A stretch of 64,000 bases of DNA from Billgrantia zhangzhouensis (lineage in GTDB: Bacteria > Pseudomonadota > Gammaproteobacteria > Pseudomonadales > Halomonadaceae), in contig NZ_JABFTT010000010.1 of the NCBI RefSeq assembly GCF_021404465.1, positions 62,001 through 126,000 of the forward strand, written 5' to 3'. Below are positions 25,671 to 34,927 of the stretch, one piece after another. Position 1 is the first letter of the stretch. The number at the start of each line of letters is the position of its first letter. A model generated the notes under the pieces. The model made no database searches. It was given only the letters and a program-made list of their open reading frames with translations, and was not told the DNA's origin. A program made the position numbers and the translations under genes.

Positions 25671-26273
25671 ATGAAGAAACGTCATACCTCTGCCGCGTGC
25701 CTGGCACTGGCCAATGCCCCCCTCATGCTGCTGGTCGCGGGCATGGCCGTTGGCCACCCGGGCCACGACCATGTCCACGGCAGCGGCTTTGCCGACGGCC
25801 TGGCGCATCCGTTGCTGGGGCTCGATCACCTGCTGGCGATGCTGGCCGTCGGTCTGTGGAGCTTGCGCCAGAGTCGCGCTTTCAGCCTGGCGGCGCCACT
25901 GCTTGCCGCCGGTGGCATGCTGCTGGGAGCCGGGCTGGCCTGGGGCGGGCTGGCACTGCCGGGCGTGGAGTTCGGCATCGCCATGTCGGTGCTGCTGGCG
26001 GGTGTATTGATTGCCGCACTGGTCAAGGTGCCGACCGCAGTGGGCGCCGGTGTGGTGATACTGTTCATGCTGTTCCACGGCCATGCCCACGGCAGCGAGA
26101 TGCCCCATGGTGCCTCCATGCTGGCGTACCTGGCCGGTTTCACGCTGGCCACGCTGGCGATTACCTATGTGGGCCGCCTGGCCGGTGGGTTTCTCATGCA
26201 GCGGGAGAACCGTTTCCTGCGGGCTTTGGGCGTGGCGATCGCGGTAGTGGGGGCACTGTTTGCCTTCGGCTGA
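25671..26273 (+). CDS. ureJ: HupE/UreJ-family nickel transporter
   Basis: A 200-residue membrane protein with a signal-like N-terminus, the diagnostic histidine motif HPLLGLDHLLAMLAVG and a later FHGHAHGSEMP histidine cluster, and about six hydrophobic segments. HupE/UreJ proteins move Ni2+ across the cytoplasmic membrane. It starts 34 bp after ureG, so it is probably the last gene of the urease operon and supplies its metal. Confidence 0.92.
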   Translation: MKKRHTSAACLALANAPLMLLVAGMAVGHPGHDHVHGSGFADGLAHPLLGLDHLLAMLAVGLWSLRQSRAFSLAAPLLAAGGMLLGAGLAWGGLALPGVEFGIAMSVLLAGVLIAALVKVPTAVGAGVVILFMLFHGHAHGSEMPHGASMLAYLAGFTLATLAITYVGRLAGGFLMQRENRFLRALGVAIAVVGALFAFG

Positions 26274-26321
26274 TCGCGCGCCGAGTTGAAGTCCCGCAAC
26301 GTCTCTCCTCCCTGATGTCCT

Positions 26322-26347
26322 ACATGCCCGACTTCGGTCGGGCGTGT
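26322..26347 (+). terminator. terminator-like hairpin after ureJ
   Basis: An 11-bp stem (ACATGCCCGAC with GTCGGGCGTGT, one wobble pair) with a stable TTCG tetraloop lies 49 bp after ureJ. The U-tract is weak (CATTGTT). It likely ends the urease transcript. Confidence 0.55.
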
Positions 26348-26439
26348 CATTGTTGGCCAGGGCGGTTCGACCTTGACTCAAGTTGACAGGAAACGTGCGA
26401 CCGCCCAGTTTGAATGAGCAGAAAGGTAAAGGAGGGTGC

Positions 26440-26667
26440 ATGGATACGCTACTGCTGGCGATCAAGATCGTCATCACCCTGCTGGTCGCGATTCTCTTCT
26501 TGCAGAATATCGTCCTGGTCGAGGTGCGCTTCCTGGCATGGGGAACACGCATGCCGCTGGCGTTGTTGCTGCTCGTCATCTACGTGCTTGGCATGGTCAG
26601 CGGCAAGGCGCTGTTGACGTTCATACGCCGGTTACGGAGCGATAGAAAGCACAGCTCCCGGTATTGA
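26440..26667 (+). CDS. LapA-domain small inner-membrane protein
   Basis: A 75-residue protein with two hydrophobic helices separated by a short loop (FLAWGTRMPLALLLL) and a basic C-terminus, the layout of the lipopolysaccharide assembly protein A (LapA, YciS) domain family. AAAGGAGGG directly precedes the ATG at 26440, which is preferred to the upstream extension. In E. coli LapA works with LapB to regulate LpxC; no lapB is adjacent here, so the exact role is uncertain. Confidence 0.75.
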   Translation: MDTLLLAIKIVITLLVAILFLQNIVLVEVRFLAWGTRMPLALLLLVIYVLGMVSGKALLTFIRRLRSDRKHSSRY

Positions 26668-26688
26668 GGGGACATGGGGGGGCTCGCC

Positions 26689-27612
26689 TCAGTCCACATG
26701 CGTGACCGCCTCTCGTCGTGGATCGATATACCACGGTAGGCCGCGGCGGGCGTTGTATTCGAGTTCGGCGATGACCTGGGCGCCGAGCAGCAGGATCACG
26801 GCCCCTACTTCCAGGGTCAGCAGCACCACGATCAGCGTGGCGAGTGAGCCGTAGACCACGTTGACCAGCGAGACGTTGAGAAAGTAGAACATCAGCAGGA
26901 AGCGGACCCCTTCCCATAGCAGGGCGGCGACGAAGCCGCCCACCAAGGCTCTTTTCAAGGCGATCTTGACCACGGGAAGGACTTTGTAGATGGCGCTGAA
27001 GAGCAGGAAGACACCGAGGAAGCTGAACAGGTTGAGCAGGGGATCGGAGAGGCCGGCCAAGGGCATGTCGCGCCCGGCGACCACTCGCCATAGGGTACCG
27101 ATCGCCTCGGCCAGGGTCACCATCAGGGTGAGGGCGGCCAGGCCGGCTCCCAGCACCAGCATGAACAAGTAGGGGAGCAGTACCGAGACCCAAATTCGGC
27201 GCTTGGGTTGGGCTTCCGGCGTGTGGAAGATGATCGCCAGGGCGTCTTCCAGCATGCGAAAGACGAAGGAACTGAACACCAGCAGCATCAGAATGCCGAA
27301 CAGCCCGATCACATCGCGCGATTCCAGCAGGGTACGCACCGCTTCCAGCAGGCCCTCGGCGTGGGCGGGAGCCAAGTGAGTCAACTGGACGCTGAGGACC
27401 TCGAGCAGCACGGCTTCGTCCACGACCCGCGTCAGCAGTACGGCGAGCAGGGCGAAGAGTGGCACGATGGAAAGTAGGATATTGTAGCCGACACCCCCTG
27501 CCAGCAGGATGCCGCGGTTGCGCAGGAAGGCGACCAGGACTCGCCACAGGAAGGCACCAACGCGAGGAATCAGGACGAACATGACACGCTGCGACCTGTG
27601 ATCTCGAGACAT
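26689..27612 (-). CDS. YihY/BrkB-family inner-membrane protein
   Basis: A 307-residue polytopic membrane protein of the YihY/virulence factor BrkB family (formerly mislabelled RNase BN). Typical parts are LLAGGVGYNILLSIVPLFALLA, the VFRMLEDALAIIFHT helix and GGFVAALLWEGVRFLLMFYF. The start at 27612 follows an AAGGAGCG site on the minus strand; a longer frame begins at 27684. Function in this family is unknown, though some members are linked to envelope or salt stress. Confidence 0.85.
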   Translation of the reverse strand: MSRDHRSQRVMFVLIPRVGAFLWRVLVAFLRNRGILLAGGVGYNILLSIVPLFALLAVLLTRVVDEAVLLEVLSVQLTHLAPAHAEGLLEAVRTLLESRDVIGLFGILMLLVFSSFVFRMLEDALAIIFHTPEAQPKRRIWVSVLLPYLFMLVLGAGLAALTLMVTLAEAIGTLWRVVAGRDMPLAGLSDPLLNLFSFLGVFLLFSAIYKVLPVVKIALKRALVGGFVAALLWEGVRFLLMFYFLNVSLVNVVYGSLATLIVVLLTLEVGAVILLLGAQVIAELEYNARRGLPWYIDPRREAVTHVD

Positions 27613-27789
27613 GACGAGTGTCGCTCCTTGTGCCGAACTGGGAATCCTGTTCGTTAAGGTATTAGCGTACACCGAAGGCCACAAGCCTGGCCGCTTCGCT
27701 GGATGCTTCGTGGAGGTCCGCTACACTGGGGCTGACGGTAGCCGATAGCTACCTCTCGACTCTTCCAACCGGACAGCAAGGAGAGCTGT

Positions 27790-27864
27790 ATGCGCAATAT
27801 CATCTACATCATTGGCCTGATCGTTGTGGTGCTTTTCATCCTGTCGATGCTGGGACTGCGTTAA
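27790..27864 (+). CDS. 24-residue single-helix membrane peptide
   Basis: A very short gene that automatic calling would miss. ATG at 27790 follows AAGGAGAGCTGT, a strong ribosome binding site, and the frame closes with TAA. The peptide starts MRNIIYIIG and ends SMLGLR, with a continuous hydrophobic core of about 18 residues, so it should be a single-span inner-membrane peptide. It stands alone between divergent yihY-type and convergent hydrolase genes. From memory similar short peptides occur in other proteobacteria, but no function is known to me. Confidence 0.65.
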   Translation: MRNIIYIIGLIVVVLFILSMLGLR

Positions 27865-27938
27865 GCCCCTGGCGGATGCCTGACAAGCGCTAGGCACAGG
27901 CCATGGCCGGCAGCATGCCGGTCATGGCATGTCGTTCA

Positions 27939-29012
27939 TCAGTGTTCTTCCAGCAGCGTCTCGATCAGTGCGTGCAGGCGCTCCTGATTGAAACGGGCGC
28001 CGTCCGAGCTGGGCGTAGGGTCGGCGGTAATGGCCACCGTCAATTCGCGAGCAGGGATCACATAGAGCCCCTGACCACCGAAGCCGCGTCCATAGTAGAC
28101 GCGCTCCCCAGCCAGCGTGGTGATGAACCAGCCATATCCGTAGTTGTCGCCTGTCCAGCGTGAGGTGCCATGCGGTTGCCAGGAAGCCTCCACCCACGCT
28201 TCCGGCAGTACGCGCACTCCATCGATTACACCATCGAGGCGGTAGAGTTCGCCGAGGCGTATCAGGGCCAGGGGAGAAAGGGCCATGTCGTTACCGCCGA
28301 AAAAGATGCCCTGCGGGTCCTGCGGCCAAGGTGGAATGGTGATACCAAGGGGGGCGCCAAGCAGGCGCCGAGCCAGCGCCAGGGTGCTTTCACCACTCGC
28401 TTCGGTAAGGGCGGCGGAGAGCAGGTGGGAACTGCCGGTAGAGTAGAGCATCTCGTCTCCGGGGCGAGCAACGAAGGGGCGGCTCAGAGCATCGGCAATC
28501 CAGTCGCTGCTTGCGACCCAGGCACCGTAGTTGCGTCCCGAGGTTCGCTCGAGCCCTGCCTGCAGGGTCAGCAGATGTTCCACGGTGATCTGGTCGATGC
28601 GTGGATCGGCATCGGCGGGAATTCGCGAGCCGAGCAGCTCCACGATGGGCTGGTCGACGCCCTCGATCACTTCCGCCTCGATGGCGGCTCCGGCCAGTGC
28701 CGCCAGCACGGTCTTGGACAGCGATTTGATGTTGACTGGCTGGTCGGTGGCGGGACCTGCCAGGCGGTGATCCAGAACGATCTCGCCCTGCTCGGCGACC
28801 ACGATGGCGTGTAGCCGGGAAACTTCGCTCGCCCGCTCTACTAGCCGCGCCAGCGCTCGCTCGCTGACGCTCTCCTGCGCTGCTCCCTGTGCCTGGGCCT
28901 GGGCCAGTGGCGGGAATGGGCCGAGTAGGCACAGGCACAGCGCGAGCGCCGGCATGAGCAGGCATCGCCAAAGATGAAGAGGATGCGCCAGGGCAGCTAG
29001 GCTAATCGACAT
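27939..29012 (-). CDS. serine hydrolase, beta-lactamase/penicillin-binding-protein-like family
   Basis: A 357-residue secreted or periplasmic protein with a signal region up to about residue 42. The nucleophile motif SLSK (Ser97-Lys100, in NIKSLSKTVLAAL) and the second-motif tyrosine in YSTGSSHLLS are present, and GYGWFITT and GFGGQGLYVIP resemble the third motif area of class C-like enzymes. This family covers esterases, D-aminopeptidases and peptidoglycan hydrolases; the substrate cannot be predicted. Confidence 0.82.
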   Translation of the reverse strand: MSISLAALAHPLHLWRCLLMPALALCLCLLGPFPPLAQAQAQGAAQESVSERALARLVERASEVSRLHAIVVAEQGEIVLDHRLAGPATDQPVNIKSLSKTVLAALAGAAIEAEVIEGVDQPIVELLGSRIPADADPRIDQITVEHLLTLQAGLERTSGRNYGAWVASSDWIADALSRPFVARPGDEMLYSTGSSHLLSAALTEASGESTLALARRLLGAPLGITIPPWPQDPQGIFFGGNDMALSPLALIRLGELYRLDGVIDGVRVLPEAWVEASWQPHGTSRWTGDNYGYGWFITTLAGERVYYGRGFGGQGLYVIPARELTVAITADPTPSSDGARFNQERLHALIETLLEEH

Positions 29013-29122
29013 GCTCGCTCTCGTGTGGAAATGTTCCTCTGTTCGAGAACGCCAGGCTGCCGGAGGTTCCGGGAGTCCTCGTCGGGCTTTTACTCACTTA
29101 TCGTCAATGAGGGGCTGCAACG

Positions 29123-29716
29123 ATGTGTCCACTCCTGCTGCGTTGGCTTGGGGTAGGGCTGTTACTGCTGCTGCTGACCGGTTGTGTCGGCCGTGTCATG
29201 CCGCCCGAGCCGCAGTCGCTGGCCCATCCCGTCGATATCTACCTGCTCGATCATGGCCGTCACTCGAGCCTGGTGCTGCCGCACGCAGAGGGTGGGGTGG
29301 TGCGCTACAGCTATGGTGAGTGGCGCTGGTACGTCGAGGGGCGCCGGAATTTTCCGGCCGGCGCTGCGGCCATGCTGTGGCCTACCGAAGCGGGGCTGGG
29401 ACGTGGCATCCACCCCGAGATCGAATCGCCCTACCAGTTCCACCGGCTGGCGCCCGAGGGAGTGGCCGAGGTCTACCCGTTCCAGGCCGAGGCGAGCCGG
29501 GTACAGGCATTGCAACGGCACCTCGATGGGCATTTCGAACGGGCCGAAGTCGAGCCGGTGGCGAGTGAGGAGTTCGGACTGGAATTCGTTCCCTATCCGC
29601 GAGGATATTCTGCCGCCCATCAGTCGAACCTGGTCGTTGCGCGCTGGTTGCGTGCCCTGGAAGTCGAAGTCCAGGGTTCACCGTGGTTTTCCAATTGGCG
29701 TGTCGATGAGTCCTGA
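29123..29716 (+). CDS. DUF2459-like lipoprotein of unknown function
   Basis: A 197-residue lipoprotein with signal helix and lipobox LTGC. The block VDIYLLDHGRHSSLVLP, with Asp/His/His, resembles the DUF2459 family, whose members carry a similar HGWHTGLVLP-like segment and are often found near urease genes. YPRGYSAAHQSN near the end could bear other active-site polar residues. The similarity is by eye; function is unknown. A GAGGGGC site precedes the ATG. Confidence 0.6.
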   Translation: MCPLLLRWLGVGLLLLLLTGCVGRVMPPEPQSLAHPVDIYLLDHGRHSSLVLPHAEGGVVRYSYGEWRWYVEGRRNFPAGAAAMLWPTEAGLGRGIHPEIESPYQFHRLAPEGVAEVYPFQAEASRVQALQRHLDGHFERAEVEPVASEEFGLEFVPYPRGYSAAHQSNLVVARWLRALEVEVQGSPWFSNWRVDES

Positions 29717-29861
29717 GTCGGCATGGTTCCGCTCTTTCTCAGCCCGAGTGTGCGCAGTTGGCCAAGGGGCGGTTGCTTCCTTTTACCCCAGGGTATCGCT
29801 ATGTATGCTGAGGAAGGAGCGGTACGAGAATACTGAAAGGACCAACAGGAGGGTCTAGCCC

Positions 29862-30875
29862 ATGCCGGAGACAGCCGAGAGCCCACTCTACAAGGACAGG
29901 CGAGTTTTGGTGCTGGTGGCCATTGCCCTGCTCGCCATCGTCTGGGCGATATTTGCACACAACAATGCCAGCGATTATCGGGAGCGCAGTGCCGCGCTCG
30001 AAGAACAGTTGACGGCACTCGAGGGCGAGCATCAGGAATTGATCGGCGAACTCAACCAGCGCAACCAGGCGGGCGAGGATATCGAGACGCTTCAGGCGAG
30101 GCTGGCTGAGCTCGAAGAGGAGCGACAGTCGGTGGAGGCGACCCTTGACGAGGAACAGCAGGCTGTCCGGGGTGAGATCGAGCGGCTCGAGGCCGAAGCC
30201 TCGGAGGCGGAAAACCGCCTCGCAGAGTTGCAGGAACAGCAGAACTCGCTGGAAAGCGATCTCGAGGCCCGCCGCAACGAGCAGGCCGAAATGGAAAATA
30301 GCCTCGCTGCCCTGCGCGATGACTACCAGGCGGTGGATGAAGCGCGAGCCGATGCCGAAGCAGCCCGCCAGGATGCCGAGAATGCCCGCCAGGAGGCGGA
30401 GGCGACACGTCAGGCCGCTGAGGAAGAGCGTCAGCAAGCCGAAGAGGCACGCCAGCAGGCGGAGGCTGAACTCGAGCAGATTTCCAACGAGCTGGGCCAG
30501 ATGCGAGAAGATGCTGAGGTTGCCCAGGAGCGGCTGGGTACGCTCAATGCGGCGATCGAAGAGCGTGAGCAGACCTTGGGGGCACTGGAGAACGACATCG
30601 AGGCACTGGAAGCCTGGCGGGATGAGATCGAGGCCGAGGTGGGTGAAATCCGCGATGAGCGTGACGCCGCCACATCCGAGCTTGAATCGATTCGCCAGGA
30701 ACGCAACGAGGTGAACCAGGAAATCGATTCGGGCCGTAGCCAGCTCGAGGAAGTGGAAGCTCAGGCCGAGCGGCGCCAGCAGCAGCTACAGCAGCTCGAG
30801 GAACAACTGGCGCAATGGCGCGATGCGCTGGCCGAACTCGAGCTGCGTACCGAATCGACCGAGCAGGGCCAGTAG
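29862..30875 (+). CDS. membrane-anchored long coiled-coil protein
   Basis: A 337-residue protein. A short cytoplasmic N-terminus leads to one transmembrane helix (LVLVAIALLAIVWAIF, about residues 16-31). The remaining 300 residues are an almost unbroken, highly charged coiled coil rich in Glu, Gln, Arg and Ala, with a repeat-like middle section of ARQ/AEEARQQAEA units at about residues 160-205. Proteins of this design act as envelope spacers or scaffolds; no specific family is recognised. The repeats are partly at DNA level, so copy number could vary among strains. Confidence 0.75.
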   Translation: MPETAESPLYKDRRVLVLVAIALLAIVWAIFAHNNASDYRERSAALEEQLTALEGEHQELIGELNQRNQAGEDIETLQARLAELEEERQSVEATLDEEQQAVRGEIERLEAEASEAENRLAELQEQQNSLESDLEARRNEQAEMENSLAALRDDYQAVDEARADAEAARQDAENARQEAEATRQAAEEERQQAEEARQQAEAELEQISNELGQMREDAEVAQERLGTLNAAIEEREQTLGALENDIEALEAWRDEIEAEVGEIRDERDAATSELESIRQERNEVNQEIDSGRSQLEEVEAQAERRQQQLQQLEEQLAQWRDALAELELRTESTEQGQ

Positions 30876-31071
30876 CCGCAAGGTCAGGATGAGGCCGCCA
30901 GCGAGGCCGAGGGCGCCAGTGAGCGCAGTTGACCGGGTGGGTAGACGTGGTGGCGGGATATGGCTCGCCATGAGCGTTCAGGCGTGCCCATGCGCTGGCA
31001 GTGGCGCGTTATACTGGCGTCGAGACAGAGCGATGGCGCTTTAGCCACACCAACCATACGAGGAGTCAATC

Positions 31072-31878
31072 GTGATCGAAGGGGTCAAGCATATCGTGGC
31101 CGTGGCATCCGGTAAGGGGGGAGTCGGCAAGTCCACCGTTACCGTCAACCTGGCGCTGGCCATGGTGGCCGAGGGCTATCGAGTCGGCATTCTCGACGCC
31201 GACATCCATGGCCCCAGTCAGGCCCAGATGCTGGGCGTGCCGGAAGGGGTGCGGCCCCAGCAGGCTGGCGAGAATCGCTTTCGTCCGTTGGAAACTCACG
31301 GCGCGCAGGCCATGTCGATGGCGTTCATGGTCGATACGCGGGAACCCATGGTGTGGCGTGGTCCGATGGTCGCGGGAGCCTTCCAGCAGTTGTTGACCCA
31401 GACGTCATGGCAGGATCTCGACGTGTTGTTCATCGACATGCCGCCGGGCACCGGTGACATCCAGTTGACCTTGGCGCAGAAGGTGCCGGTGGATGGCGCC
31501 GTCATCGTCACCACGCCGCAGGACATTGCCCTGCTCGACGCGCGCAAGGGCATCGAGATGTTCCGCAAGGTGAACGTGCCGGTGCTGGGTGTCGTGGAGA
31601 ATATGAGCCTGCACGTGTGTTCCCAGTGCGGTCACGCCGAACCGATCTTCGGCGAAGGGGGCGGCGAGCGTATTGCCGGAGAGTACGATACGCGCGTGCT
31701 CGGCAGGTTGCCGCTGGCACTGTCGATCCGCGAACAGGTCGACGGTGGCCGGCCCACGGTGGTTGCCGAGCCGGAGGGGGAGGTGACCCATACCTTCCGC
31801 GACATGGCGCGGCAGATTGCCAAGGCGCTCGAGGAGCAGTCGACGGATGAGGGGCCAAGTATTTCCTTCAGCGACTGA
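31072..31878 (+). CDS. apbC: iron-sulfur cluster carrier protein ApbC/Mrp
   Basis: A 268-residue P-loop ATPase of the Mrp/NBP35 family. The deviant Walker A SGKGGVGKST, the DADIHGPSQ switch, and the cluster-binding CxxC in HVCSQCGHAEPIF are all visible. The N-terminal MIP18-like domain present in E. coli Mrp is absent, giving the short form. It carries [4Fe-4S] clusters to apo-targets. The GTG start follows CGAGGAG. It lies before dcd, as in other gammaproteobacteria. Confidence 0.92.
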   Translation: MIEGVKHIVAVASGKGGVGKSTVTVNLALAMVAEGYRVGILDADIHGPSQAQMLGVPEGVRPQQAGENRFRPLETHGAQAMSMAFMVDTREPMVWRGPMVAGAFQQLLTQTSWQDLDVLFIDMPPGTGDIQLTLAQKVPVDGAVIVTTPQDIALLDARKGIEMFRKVNVPVLGVVENMSLHVCSQCGHAEPIFGEGGGERIAGEYDTRVLGRLPLALSIREQVDGGRPTVVAEPEGEVTHTFRDMARQIAKALEEQSTDEGPSISFSD

Positions 31879-31886
31879 CGGCGTTC

Positions 31887-31905
31887 GGCCCGTTGGCGAC
31901 GGGCC
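31887..31905 (+). terminator. hairpin after apbC
   Basis: A 7-bp stem GGCCCGT / ACGGGCC with a 5-nt loop lies 8 bp after the apbC stop, without a U-tract. It may be a weak terminator. Confidence 0.4.
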
Positions 31906-31956
31906 GTGACGAGTGTACCTGGGGCCGTTATGATAGCGGCCCTAGGCTATATCCGA

Positions 31957-32140
31957 AAACTGGCTGCGCTTGGCCATACGGCGTTAAAAATCAGCTCAAA
32001 GTACTCATTTACAACACGTAAACTTCGTCTTTTCGCTGACTTTTGCCTTGCAACCCACATGGATGTGGGAAGTGCGTTGGCCCGTAGGGAACGGGCCTAG
32101 CCCTGGCCTTCGCTCGCCGACTTTTCAGCCAAAGCCTACT
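31957..32140. repeat. interspersed repeat (family R2) with a nested insertion between apbC and dcd
   Basis: Starts GGCTGCGCTTGGCCATAC and ends near CTGGCCTTCGCTCGC, homologous to the element between ureA and ureB. Relative to that copy it carries about 50 extra bp (32051-32103) made of two hairpins: CCCACAT/ATGTGGG (32054-32069) and GGCCCGT/ACGGGCC (32079-32097). No protein is convincingly encoded in 31879-32175. Confidence 0.7.
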
Positions 32141-32175
32141 TCTTTATTCTTCGGTACAACATCTCAGGACGTCCC

Positions 32176-32742
32176 ATGAGCATCAAGCCCGACAGTTGGA
32201 TCCGCCGCATGGCCGAGCGGGAAGGTATGATCGAACCCTTCGAAGCCGACCAGGTGCGTTACGTGAACGATCAGCGGGTGATCTCCTTTGGCACCTCCAG
32301 CTACGGCTACGATGTTCGCTGTGCCGACGAGTTCAAGGTATTCACCAACATTCACTCCGCTGTGGTGGATCCCAAGAACTTCGACGAGAAGAGCTTCGTC
32401 GACATCAAGGGGGACGTCTGCATCATTCCGCCCAACTCCTTCGCCCTGGCACGTACCGTGGAGTACTTCCGCATTCCGCGCAGTGTGCTGACCATCTGCC
32501 TGGGCAAGTCGACCTACGCTCGCTGCGGCATCATCGTCAACGTGACGCCGCTGGAGCCGGAGTGGGAGGGGCACGTGACGCTGGAATTCTCCAACACCAC
32601 CAACCTGCCGGCCAAGATCTACGCCAACGAGGGCGTGGCGCAGATGCTGTTCCTGGAGTCGGACGAGGTGTGTGCGACCTCCTACAAGGATCGCGGCGGC
32701 AAGTATATGGGGCAGAGGGGAGTCACTCTGCCCCGCACCTAA
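32176..32742 (+). CDS. dcd: dCTP deaminase
   Basis: A 188-residue enzyme that deaminates dCTP to dUTP, feeding dTMP synthesis. [13 protein letters not shown] at the start, [18 protein letters not shown], the catalytic-site segment [20 protein letters not shown] and the C-terminal [12 protein letters not shown] are all standard. It follows apbC and the R2 repeat and is convergent with purN, whose stop is 4 bp away. Confidence 0.96.
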   Translation: MSIKPDSWIRRMAEREGMIEPFEADQVRYVNDQRVISFGTSSYGYDVRCADEFKVFTNIHSAVVDPKNFDEKSFVDIKGDVCIIPPNSFALARTVEYFRIPRSVLTICLGKSTYARCGIIVNVTPLEPEWEGHVTLEFSNTTNLPAKIYANEGVAQMLFLESDEVCATSYKDRGGKYMGQRGVTLPRT

Positions 32743-32746
32743 CTCC

Positions 32747-33472
32747 CTATTCCTCGTCGAGTTCTTCGGCGGCGTCGGCGTGGGAGAGGCGTAGCCCCTG
32801 GGGTGGCAGTGGGGTGCCGTCGAGCACGGCGGCTTCGCCCTCCAGGCGCAACCGCCCCTCGAGGAACCACTTCACCGCGATGGGGTAGATCAGGTGCTCG
32901 CGGGTGTGAACCTTCTCCTTCAGGCTGGCCTCGGTCTCGCCCTCGCTTACGTCCACCACCGCCTGGATCGCCACCGGGCCGCCGTCGAGCTCCTCAGTGA
33001 CGAAATGCACGCTGCAGCCGTGTTCGGCTACACCGTCGGCTAGTGCCTTGGCGTGGGTATTCAGGCCGCGATAGGCGGGTAGCAGGGAAGGGTGGATGTT
33101 GAGCATGCGGCCATGGAAGCGCTGCACGAAGAGCGAACTGAGTATGCGCATGAAGCCGGCCAGCACCACAAGGTCCGGCTCATGGCGCTCGATCACCTTG
33201 ATCAGGGCGCCGTCGTAGGCTTCGCGGCTGTCGTACTCGCCGTGGGGCAACACCACGGCATCAATGCCGGCATCGCGAGCTCGTTGCAGGCCGTAGGCAT
33301 CCGCGACGTTGGAGATCACCGCGACGATCTCACCGCCCAGGCGATCGTGGGTCTGCTCGTCGATCAGCGCCTGCAGGTTGCTGCCATTGCCGGAAATCAG
33401 CACCACGACCCGGCGCGCGCCGGTTGGCTCGGGCGTCAGGTCGTTGAGGGTGTCGCTGACGTAGTCGCTCAT
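32747..33472 (-). CDS. purN: phosphoribosylglycinamide formyltransferase
   Basis: A 241-residue GAR transformylase of purine synthesis. The N-terminus [18 protein letters not shown] binds phosphate, and the catalytic block [23 protein letters not shown] contains the conserved Asn-His, with the aspartate in [15 protein letters not shown]. About 20 extra residues at each end compared with E. coli. The ATG overlaps the purM stop (ATGA), so the two are co-translated. Confidence 0.95.
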   Translation of the reverse strand: MSDYVSDTLNDLTPEPTGARRVVVLISGNGSNLQALIDEQTHDRLGGEIVAVISNVADAYGLQRARDAGIDAVVLPHGEYDSREAYDGALIKVIERHEPDLVVLAGFMRILSSLFVQRFHGRMLNIHPSLLPAYRGLNTHAKALADGVAEHGCSVHFVTEELDGGPVAIQAVVDVSEGETEASLKEKVHTREHLIYPIAVKWFLEGRLRLEGEAAVLDGTPLPPQGLRLSHADAAEELDEE

Positions 33473-34545
33473 GCCTCGAGGTTCTCCAACTGCACGGCTT
33501 CTTCATCTTCGTTGCGGGTAACGATCTCGCCGATGCGGTAGACCGTCTCTCCCTGCGCTTGCAGATGGGCGCGGGCCTGGTCGGCCTGGGCGGAGGGGAC
33601 GACGATGACCATGCCGATGCCGCAGTTGAGTACGCGATACATCTCATGCTCCTCCACGTTGCCCTGCTGTTGCAGCCAGTCGAACAGGGCTGGGCGGGTC
33701 CAGCTCTTCACGTCGATGCGTGCGGCGAGCATGTCTGGCAGTACCCGCGGGACGTTTTCGAGCAGCCCGCCACCGGTGATGTGGGACAGGGCGTGCACCG
33801 CCACGCCGCTCTCCTTCATCAGCGACAGTAGCGGCTTGACGTAGATACGCGTGGGGGCGAGCAAGGCGTCGCCGAGAGGCTGGCCGTCGATGGCGGTATC
33901 CAGCGACGCGCCGCTGACTTCGAGGATCTTGCGGATCAACGAATAACCGTTGGAGTGGGCCCCCGTGGAGGCAATGCCCAGCAGCACGTCGCCTTCGCCA
34001 ACCTTGCTGCCGTCAAGGATCTCGGATTTCTCCACCACGCCGACACAGAAACCGGCCAGGTCGTAGTCGCTGCCTTCGTACATGCCGGGCATCTCGGCGG
34101 TTTCGCCACCCACCAGGGCGCAGCCGGCGCGCTCGCAGCCTTCGCCGATGCCGGTCACCACGTCCGCGGCGATATCCACATCCAGCTTACCCGTGGCATA
34201 GTAGTCGAGGAAGAACAGCGGCTCGGCGCCGGCTACCACCAGGTCGTTGACGCACATGGCGACCAGGTCGATGCCGATGGTGTCATGGCGGCCCAGGTCC
34301 ATGGCCAGGCGCAGCTTGGTGCCTACGCCATCGGTGCCGGAAACCAGCACGGGCTCACGATAGCCCGAAGGCAGTTGGCACAGGGCGCCGAAGCCGCCTA
34401 GCCCGCCCATCACCTCGGGGCGCAGGGTGCGCTTGGCAACGCCCTTGATGCGGTCGACCAGGGCATTGCCGGCGTCGATGTCGACGCCGGCATCCTTGTA
34501 GCTCAGCGATGCCTTGGCGTTGTCGGGAGAGGTGGAATCGGTCAT
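33469..34545 (-). CDS. purM: phosphoribosylformylglycinamidine cyclo-ligase
   Basis: A 358-residue AIR synthetase. [22 protein letters not shown] is the usual start, followed by [17 protein letters not shown], the [12 protein letters not shown] motif, [16 protein letters not shown] and [16 protein letters not shown]. The start at 34545 is supported by an AGGACAGG site and by homology; the open frame continues upstream without coding character. purM-purN is a two-gene operon for steps three and five of purine synthesis. Confidence 0.96.
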   Translation of the reverse strand: MTDSTSPDNAKASLSYKDAGVDIDAGNALVDRIKGVAKRTLRPEVMGGLGGFGALCQLPSGYREPVLVSGTDGVGTKLRLAMDLGRHDTIGIDLVAMCVNDLVVAGAEPLFFLDYYATGKLDVDIAADVVTGIGEGCERAGCALVGGETAEMPGMYEGSDYDLAGFCVGVVEKSEILDGSKVGEGDVLLGIASTGAHSNGYSLIRKILEVSGASLDTAIDGQPLGDALLAPTRIYVKPLLSLMKESGVAVHALSHITGGGLLENVPRVLPDMLAARIDVKSWTRPALFDWLQQQGNVEEHEMYRVLNCGIGMVIVVPSAQADQARAHLQAQGETVYRIGEIVTRNEDEEAVQLENLEA

Positions 34546-34683
34546 GGCCTGTCCTGTACGAAGAAGCACGGTTGATGGTTCGTTGGCCGGCACGCGCGGG
34601 TTGGCGCCTGACGACCGAAGCAGTGGGCAAGATCGGGCCGGAATTGTAGCATCACGGCGCACGGCTCGCATCGCCGTGGATAT

Positions 34684-34915
34684 CTAAGGAAACGCTGAAC
34701 AAATCAGCGAGCGAGATGAAGCACAAGGCGCACGGAGCACAGTACCGAGCGAAGCGACAAACAGCCGTAGGCTGGCCCCGAAGGGGCGAGAAACGAAGGG
34801 TTTCGAGTCAACCGGAGCATATGGGGTATATGTGAGGATTGCGACGGTCCGACGCTTCGGCACCGCGCAACGCAGTGATTCGCTCGCGCAGGCATTTGTG
34901 CAGTGTTTCGTGACG
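34684..34915. repeat. MITE-like element (family R1) between purM and perM
   Basis: About 230 bp bounded by imperfect terminal inverted repeats: the left end reads GGAAACGCTGAACAAATCAG and the right end, read backwards, GAAACACTGCACAAATGCCT, both followed by a GCGAGCGA block. The interior holds further GC-rich hairpins but no transposase, so it is non-autonomous. The right end stops about 13 bp before the perM start codon. The rest of the 34546-34927 gap is a short purM leader. Confidence 0.7.
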
Positions 34916-34927
34916 CAGGGAGGGGTG

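Noticed and set aside
34832..34927. N-terminal extension of perM upstream of 34928
   Set aside because: The extension is translated from the MITE-like repeat and the ATG at 34928 has a strong ribosome binding site.
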